This document shows, piece after piece, positions 58,386 to 64,000 of a DNA stretch of 64,000 nt. The first letter of the stretch is position 1; every line of letters begins with the position of its first letter. Under the pieces are notes generated by a model. That model was not told the origin of the DNA. It ran no database searches and saw only the letters and a list, made by a program, of their open reading frames with translations. Origin of the DNA: Ovis canadensis (lineage: Eukaryota > Chordata > Mammalia > Artiodactyla > Bovidae); NCBI RefSeq assembly GCF_042477335.2, contig NC_091255.1, forward strand, positions 25,708,501-25,772,500. The letters are read 5' to 3'. A program made the translations under genes and the position numbers.

Positions 58386-60094
58386 CATAGTTTGTTTTGT
58401 ATGTGACCAAGGAATTTTTTGTTTGAGGAGAAATGCTATCATATTGAAAAGCCAGTTTGAAAACCACTGTTCTAAGTGGTTGTTTTCCAGATGGTGTTTA
58501 CCTTCCAAACACGTACACACACACGTACACAAAATTAGAAATATTTCCACCAAAATGACTTAAAAAGTGGCATTGCAGTATGAGATGGACAAAGGAAATA
58601 TTTCGGTTATCCAAACTTAAATATGGCTATACTATTATACAGTATGACAAAAACAATTTACTCTGGTTCTCTGGGCCTCTACTGTCTGGTTTTAAAATGG
58701 GAATGATCCCTATATTACAAGGTTATTTCATAAAATGCGGTCATAAGGGGCTTATTTATTGTTCTAAACATATCAAGGGTACTCAAGTCTAATGGTCTCT
58801 CATTTTTTTTTCCCCTTAAACAAATGTAAGAATGTAAGTTCTTTCCTAAAGGACTTAGATCCTGATGATTATAGTTATGAGTAATTGTTTTCACACCTCT
58901 GGGGTTTATTGAGGTATGTGTAATGTTTTGTTCCACACCAAATGGATCTGAGTCATTTAACATGCTAGATATACAGTTAAGTTTCTGTAGCTTCTCCTAG
59001 TGTGCCTTCCCTGTGAATTCTCTGTCCTCTCTTAATCCACAAATCTGATCCACCCTGGGACTAGCTCATGGAAGGGAAAAGAGAGAAGTTAACTAAATTC
59101 TAATGAAGAGTGAGGGGCAGTCTTGGGTGTTTCAGTTGTGGAGCACAAGTTTTGAGATGTCTGTGTATCTTCTCTGCTCAGATTTTTTTTTTTTTGTTAA
59201 TTGCTTTGATGTTTGACATCAAGACTGAGTTCTGAGTCGTAGGCAAGGTGCTACTCCAAGACTTACTCCCGTCCTTGGTATTTGTGTGTGGTTGAACAAA
59301 CCGGCTCATGCTGCATGGGTTTTTCCACACTGCACTTTATGATTGCTTGTTGATTTGCAGGAGGCGGTAGTTACTGGCAGAATCTGTTATCATTTGAATC
59401 TCTGCCTCCTGGGTTCCTGGTTTATCTGAAAGCTTTACTGAAAAGAAACCTGTTCTTTAACTTCATTTATCCTGGCTTGGTAATTCTCCAGGTCAGCTTT
59501 GTTTCAGAATTTTCCTAGCTCTTAAAATATCCAGATTCCCAAGACTCTGCCTCCTGGAGACGTGGATTTTTTCGGCTTCATTAATACCCAGGTGATTCTC
59601 AAGTGCAGCCGGGTTATGGGCTGCAATCGTAGGCTACCGGTTTTGCATCCATAGTTGTGTTCTGTTGACGTTATGTGGGATGTGAACTGACTGGTATGTT
59701 AACAAATGTATCAAAACTTTTCCAAATAATCAGTGTTCTTAGCTCTGTTGTGATTACTAAATCAATTTAATTATTTGATAGTCCTGTTGTACTCTTCATC
59801 TGTACACTTTCTTTGACTTTTAGGTTTGTGATTATGTACTTTTAGCATACTATATGTTATTTCTTTCTGTCACCAGATTCGCCATACCCCCAAAAAATAT
59901 AATCACACCATCCTTGTTAATACCTTAATATATGTCCTTATATTGTTTATGCAAATATAAATGCACATATGTTAAAATTTGGTATCTTCCTGTTTAAACA
60001 AGATAAACCTTTGTCAACAGTTTTCTCATATAGTGTCTTCAGCATTTTTCCATGTCCTTAGCTTGTTACTGAAGTTATGATGGGTTTTCCCTCA

Positions 60095-60306
60095 TGGTCC
60101 AGTGTGTGGTGTGTGTGTACTTGGTCGTGTCTGACTCTTTGTGACCCCACGGGCTGTAGCCCGCCAGCCTCCTCTGTCCATGAGGTTTTCCAGGCCAAGA
60201 GTACTGGAGCGGGTTGCCATTTCCTCCTCCAGGGGATCCTCCTGACTCAAGGATCAAACCCACATCTCCCACATTGCCCGCAGATTCTTTACCACTGAGC
60301 CACCTG
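60095..60306 (-). mobile_element. Bov-tA SINE
   Basis: Reverse copy, tgtacttggtcgtgtctgac to accactgagccacctggg. Confidence 0.93.
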
Positions 60307-62289
60307 GGTTACCAGCTGCAGAGACATACAACGCTGGTAAACAAAAGAAGAATTATAGGTAGTAATAAGCACTCTGAAGGAAAGGGCAGCCTTCCCTTCC
60401 AGGGGAAGCAGCCGTGGTGTGTGTTCATGCCGCAGAGAAGGCATTTCATGAGGAAGTTGACTTTAAGTGGAATCAGAAGGAAGAGGAATCTGGGTTGGGG
60501 GGAGGGGAGGCAGGTGTGGGGTATCAGAGAGGGAAGGGAAATCAGAGAGAGAAGGGTGGTTCAGGCCAGACAGAATGAATCACAAGAGGAGAGTGTGAGA
60601 TATTGACAGACAGATGGACCCGTGCTGAAGCTGACGGGAATTGAGTGAGGCTGGAGTATCTGGACAGAGTACGGCCAGGTAACGATGAAGCACTAGTCAG
60701 GACTACACTTTGCAAAGGGCCTTGGGAATGAAGGGCTCAGCCTTGTGGGGCCCTGGGAAATCCTGAAGGGCTTCCCACACCCTGCAGTCACTTCAGGTTG
60801 TTAGCATGCTTTTAAGTATCTGGGTTCAGCTGCCAAAACTCCCCAGGTCTGGTGGCTGTTCTGAATGTTTATTTTTGTCAAATTGGTCAATGGAGTGCAG
60901 AGTTGGCAATTTACTTTCTACGCTTTGCCTTCAGCGATAGTAAACACATACACAGTTCTGCCTTGATCTGTCAGATGTAGCAGAGCTGTTTCTTGGAATA
61001 GGAGCCCAAAAGCAGTGCTTGTGGATTTGAAATCAATCTCGCTAATGACTAATAGACTACAGCTGACTTTTGGGAGCTGCTTTTTCTGATTTTATGCTTC
61101 AGGCAAGAGAAGAAGGGAATTTTGAGCCATTTCCCTGATGAAATCTCTGAGGTGTAGAATTTTAATGCCAGAAGGGAACCTGGAGGTTCTCTTACTGATG
61201 TTACAGATACATGAAGTTAGAAACACATGTGACTCACATAAGTCACATAAAAAATTATGTGCTTTCTTCCCCCAAGATTCTCCAGTAGTCTGGTAGCACT
61301 GTTATTGCTGGAGCAAAAATCTCTGATGTCCTAGCTCTGTATTTGTTCTTTCGTTTCTCTCTTCCTTACTCTCTGGTGTTTTGCAATCAAGGAGCAGTTC
61401 TTTAACTTGCTTTTTCTTTCCCCACTCAAAACAGACTTACTTAAAAAGATCTAAGCAGGTTACAACAATGAAGAAGTTAGCTATGTAAATATGCAGTAAA
61501 TTGCTAGTTCTTTTACTGAAGAGCAATGATACAAATACAAAATACCATTTTAGGAATGCCAAAGATGAGGCTTTTAGGAGCCTTATTAGGCATCAGCATC
61601 CACCTGGGGTCTATGGAGGAAAAAAAGGGGACTTGGAAGTGCTACTCTGGCTCATCTCATCTCCCCTGGAGGGCTGTGTAGTTCTCACTGCTCCTTATCA
61701 GGTAAAATGCTGTTGGCTGCAGCTAAAAGAAAACCTGATCAGACTGGCTTCCACCAAAAGGAAATATGTCATCTCACACAACCAGAAGTCAGTGATAAGA
61801 GAAGCTCTGGCTAGTCCTTACTCCGGCTCCTCTCGTCTGCGGTGGTCTCAGCCTTGTCTGAGTGCTGGTCTCGTCCTCATGCTGGTTGAAGATAGTTACA
61901 GCAACTCTGTGCCTCTCATCCAGACTCAGTACTCTCCAAAGGAAGAAGAGGGGACCATCTGCTTGTCTTTGCTGCTTTCTTAGGAAGTCCCTACGAGACT
62001 TCCTTGTGTTTCATTGGTCTGCATTTGCTCACATGCAAATTACTAAATCCATCACTGGTTCTGAGGAATGAGGTTATCATGACTGATTTAGAGAGTGTGC
62101 ATGGTTATGTGGAAGGGAGATACTTGAACAAAATCCGCTTCTTTTAGGGAGGAATGGGTTTTAGGAGGTGAATACAATCACTGAATAGGCAACCAAGAGA
62201 ATATCCTTGGTTGGTACGCTATAAAAGTGTGTAGACAGAATGATGTTAATTCAGAAACGAATGCCCAGTGTGATGAGGGCAAATGAAAC

Positions 62290-62840
62290 TGTCATTGTAA
62301 AATAACTGAAGGAGACATGGAAGCAACCTGATATCCATTGATTGGTGGATGAATGAAAAGAAGATATGGCACATAAAAAGGAGTGAAATAATGCCGTTTG
62401 CAGCGACAGGGGTGGACCCCGAGATTGCCATGCCGAGTGAAGACAGTCAGACAAAGACAAATACATCGCTAATATGTGGAATCTAAAAAAAAAAAAAAAG
62501 TGATGCAAGTGAACTTATTTGCAAAACAGAAATAGTCACAGATGTAGAAAACAAACTTACGGTCACCAAGGAGGAAGGGAAGGCGGTGGGATAAGCTGGG
62601 AGACTGGGATTAACATATACACATTATTCTATATAAAATAGATCACTAAGAAGAACCTACTGTATACAGCACAGGGAATTCTAGTCAGTACCCTCTAATG
62701 ATCTATATAGGAAAAGAATCTTAAAAAGCGTGGATATATGGATATATATAAAAAACTGAGTTACTTTGCTGTACAGCAGAAACTAACACAGCATTGTAAA
62801 TCAGCTATATGCCAATAAAAATTAATTTAAAAATGAAATG
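62290..62840 (+). mobile_element. L1 ORF2 end and 3' UTR
   Basis: tccattgattggtggatgaa, gctaatatgtggaatctaaa, acttactgtatacagcacag-type text and a tail of ccaataaaaattaatttaaa. Confidence 0.85.
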
Positions 62841-63559
62841 GCAGGGAATATGATAACTTGGGTGTGCTTTCCAGCATGACCAAGCAGTTTTCTAGTTCTC
62901 AGTGGACACCAGCTGGGAATCTTACAAATTTAACATGCACAGTTCTGCTCTTATCTACATATTCTCCAGGCTAAGGGCTCAGACCCACAAGACTGCCCCC
63001 CACCTCAGACAGCAAGTCCAGGTTGTCACTTGTGCTTCAGATCAACCAGTTGTATATATTGGAGGTTCCTATGACCCCTTCCTCAGATTTGCTGGAGTGG
63101 TCCACAGGAGCCAGAGAAACATTGACTTCTGTTTACCAGTCGATTATAAAGGACACAGGTGAACAGCCAGGCTGAGATCAGGAAGCAAACTGGGCATAGG
63201 AGCTTCTGCCTATCCACACTCTGGAATATTACAGATCAAGCCAAAAGAATATGGCTGTATATATGTATTGGCTCAAACGTATGCCATGATATATTTAATG
63301 ACATAGATGGTATAATTTTATTTTTATAAATTGAAGTAAGTAGCATTCCTTCCTCTTTTAAAACAAACGACAAAAAAAAGCAAGATGAGCCTGGGGCATT
63401 TTGCTGTGTGAGAAATGAAAGAAGTCCTCAGAGAATGATGGACAATATAAAGAAGATACGAAAACCAGGTTGAAGGAGCTCCTTCTGGCTAAATCTGGGT
63501 CAGCTTGAGCATCCACTTGAAATGAGAAGGCACAAGTCCATACTCCCCCTGCCCATACC

Positions 63560-63762
63560 CCGTGTGTACTCAGTCATGTCCAACTCTCTGCAACCCCATG
63601 GACCGTAGCCCACCAGGCTCCTCTGTCCATGGAATTGTCTAGGCAAGAATACTGGAGTGGGTTGCCATTTCCTTCTCCAAGGGATCTTCCTGGACCAGGG
63701 CTTGAATGTGTTTCCTGCATTGGTAGGTGAATTCTTTACCACTGAGCCACCTGGGAAACCCT
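63560..63762 (-). mobile_element. Bov-tA SINE
   Basis: Reverse copy, gtgtactcagtcatgtccaa to gagccacctgggaaaccc. Confidence 0.93.
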
Positions 63763-64000
63763 GAGTCCATACTTACATAAACTAATAAGCTAGTAACTTG
63801 AAATTTTATGAGGAATGAGATCTAAGTATCTCATTCTTAGTATCTCAGCATCTCCCTACAAAATACTCATTAATAAATATCAAAGAAGAAAAGGAATATT
63901 GTTGCAGTGGAGAAGCCTGGTAGGCACCACCTAATAAGTGAGCAGAAGGGACTGCATCAGTAATGCCGTGAGTCAGATCACATGCCATAGGAACAGATGC

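Larger units (their letters stand above)
46961..64000 (+). other. MYO1D: MYO1D intron 1 (incomplete)
   Basis: Runs from the exon 1 donor to the window end. Contains only repeats (listed) and unique sequence without supported exons. Stretches 52.7-55.5, 56.5-57.9, 58.4-60.1 and 60.3-62.3 kb are mostly plain, apart from MIR-like pieces near 54.0 and 54.36-54.51 kb. Confidence 0.85.

Noticed and set aside
61501-61983. 160-codon plus ORF in MYO1D intron 1
   Set aside because: No recognisable domain, not matching MYO1D exon 2, no flanking gene signals.
1-64000. CRISPR array, phage, operon or toxin system
   Set aside because: The regular repeats are SINEs and microsatellites; the sequence is mammalian with spliced genes.

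Overview
The window is nuclear DNA of a bovid ruminant (cattle, sheep or goat type). It is full of ruminant-specific repeats: Bov-tA and Bov-A2 SINEs, BovB/ART2 LINE tails, CHR-type tRNA SINEs and ruminant L1 tails. The genes have GT-AG introns and CpG-island promoters. There is no bacterial, phage or CRISPR content.

Layout. (1) About 2.4-15.7 kb, minus strand: the whole TMEM98 gene. Seven coding exons join with perfect phase into 226 codons; a 5' UTR exon and a CpG-island promoter lie at 15.2-15.8 kb. (2) 15.8-26.2 kb: repeat-rich intergenic DNA. (3) 26.25-30.52 kb, minus strand: a small two-exon gene for a divergent histone H2B variant, 144 codons, best matched to the H2B.N class (H2BN1). 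It has a TATA box, start codon, consensus donor and acceptor, open frame, AATAAA and a GT-rich element in the right order. The exons lie 3.6 kb apart and neither stands out alone. (4) 30.5-46.2 kb: more repeats, including a 3.2-kb 5'-truncated L1 inserted in an older CHR SINE. (5) 46.24-47.3 kb, plus strand: the CpG-island promoter and first coding exon of MYO1D (unconventional myosin-Id). (6) 47-64 kb: MYO1D intron 1; exon 2 is not in the window.

The order TMEM98 - MYO1D, divergently transcribed, is the arrangement of human 17q11.2. As I remember it, human H2BN1 is assigned to the same band, which would make the histone gene a syntenic orthologue. I could not check this.

The three genes are not a pathway. 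TMEM98 is a membrane protein that regulates MYRF, MYO1D is an actin motor, and the H2B variant is a chromatin protein probably used in the germline. The rest is a layered record of transposon insertions, many datable relative to each other through target-site duplications.
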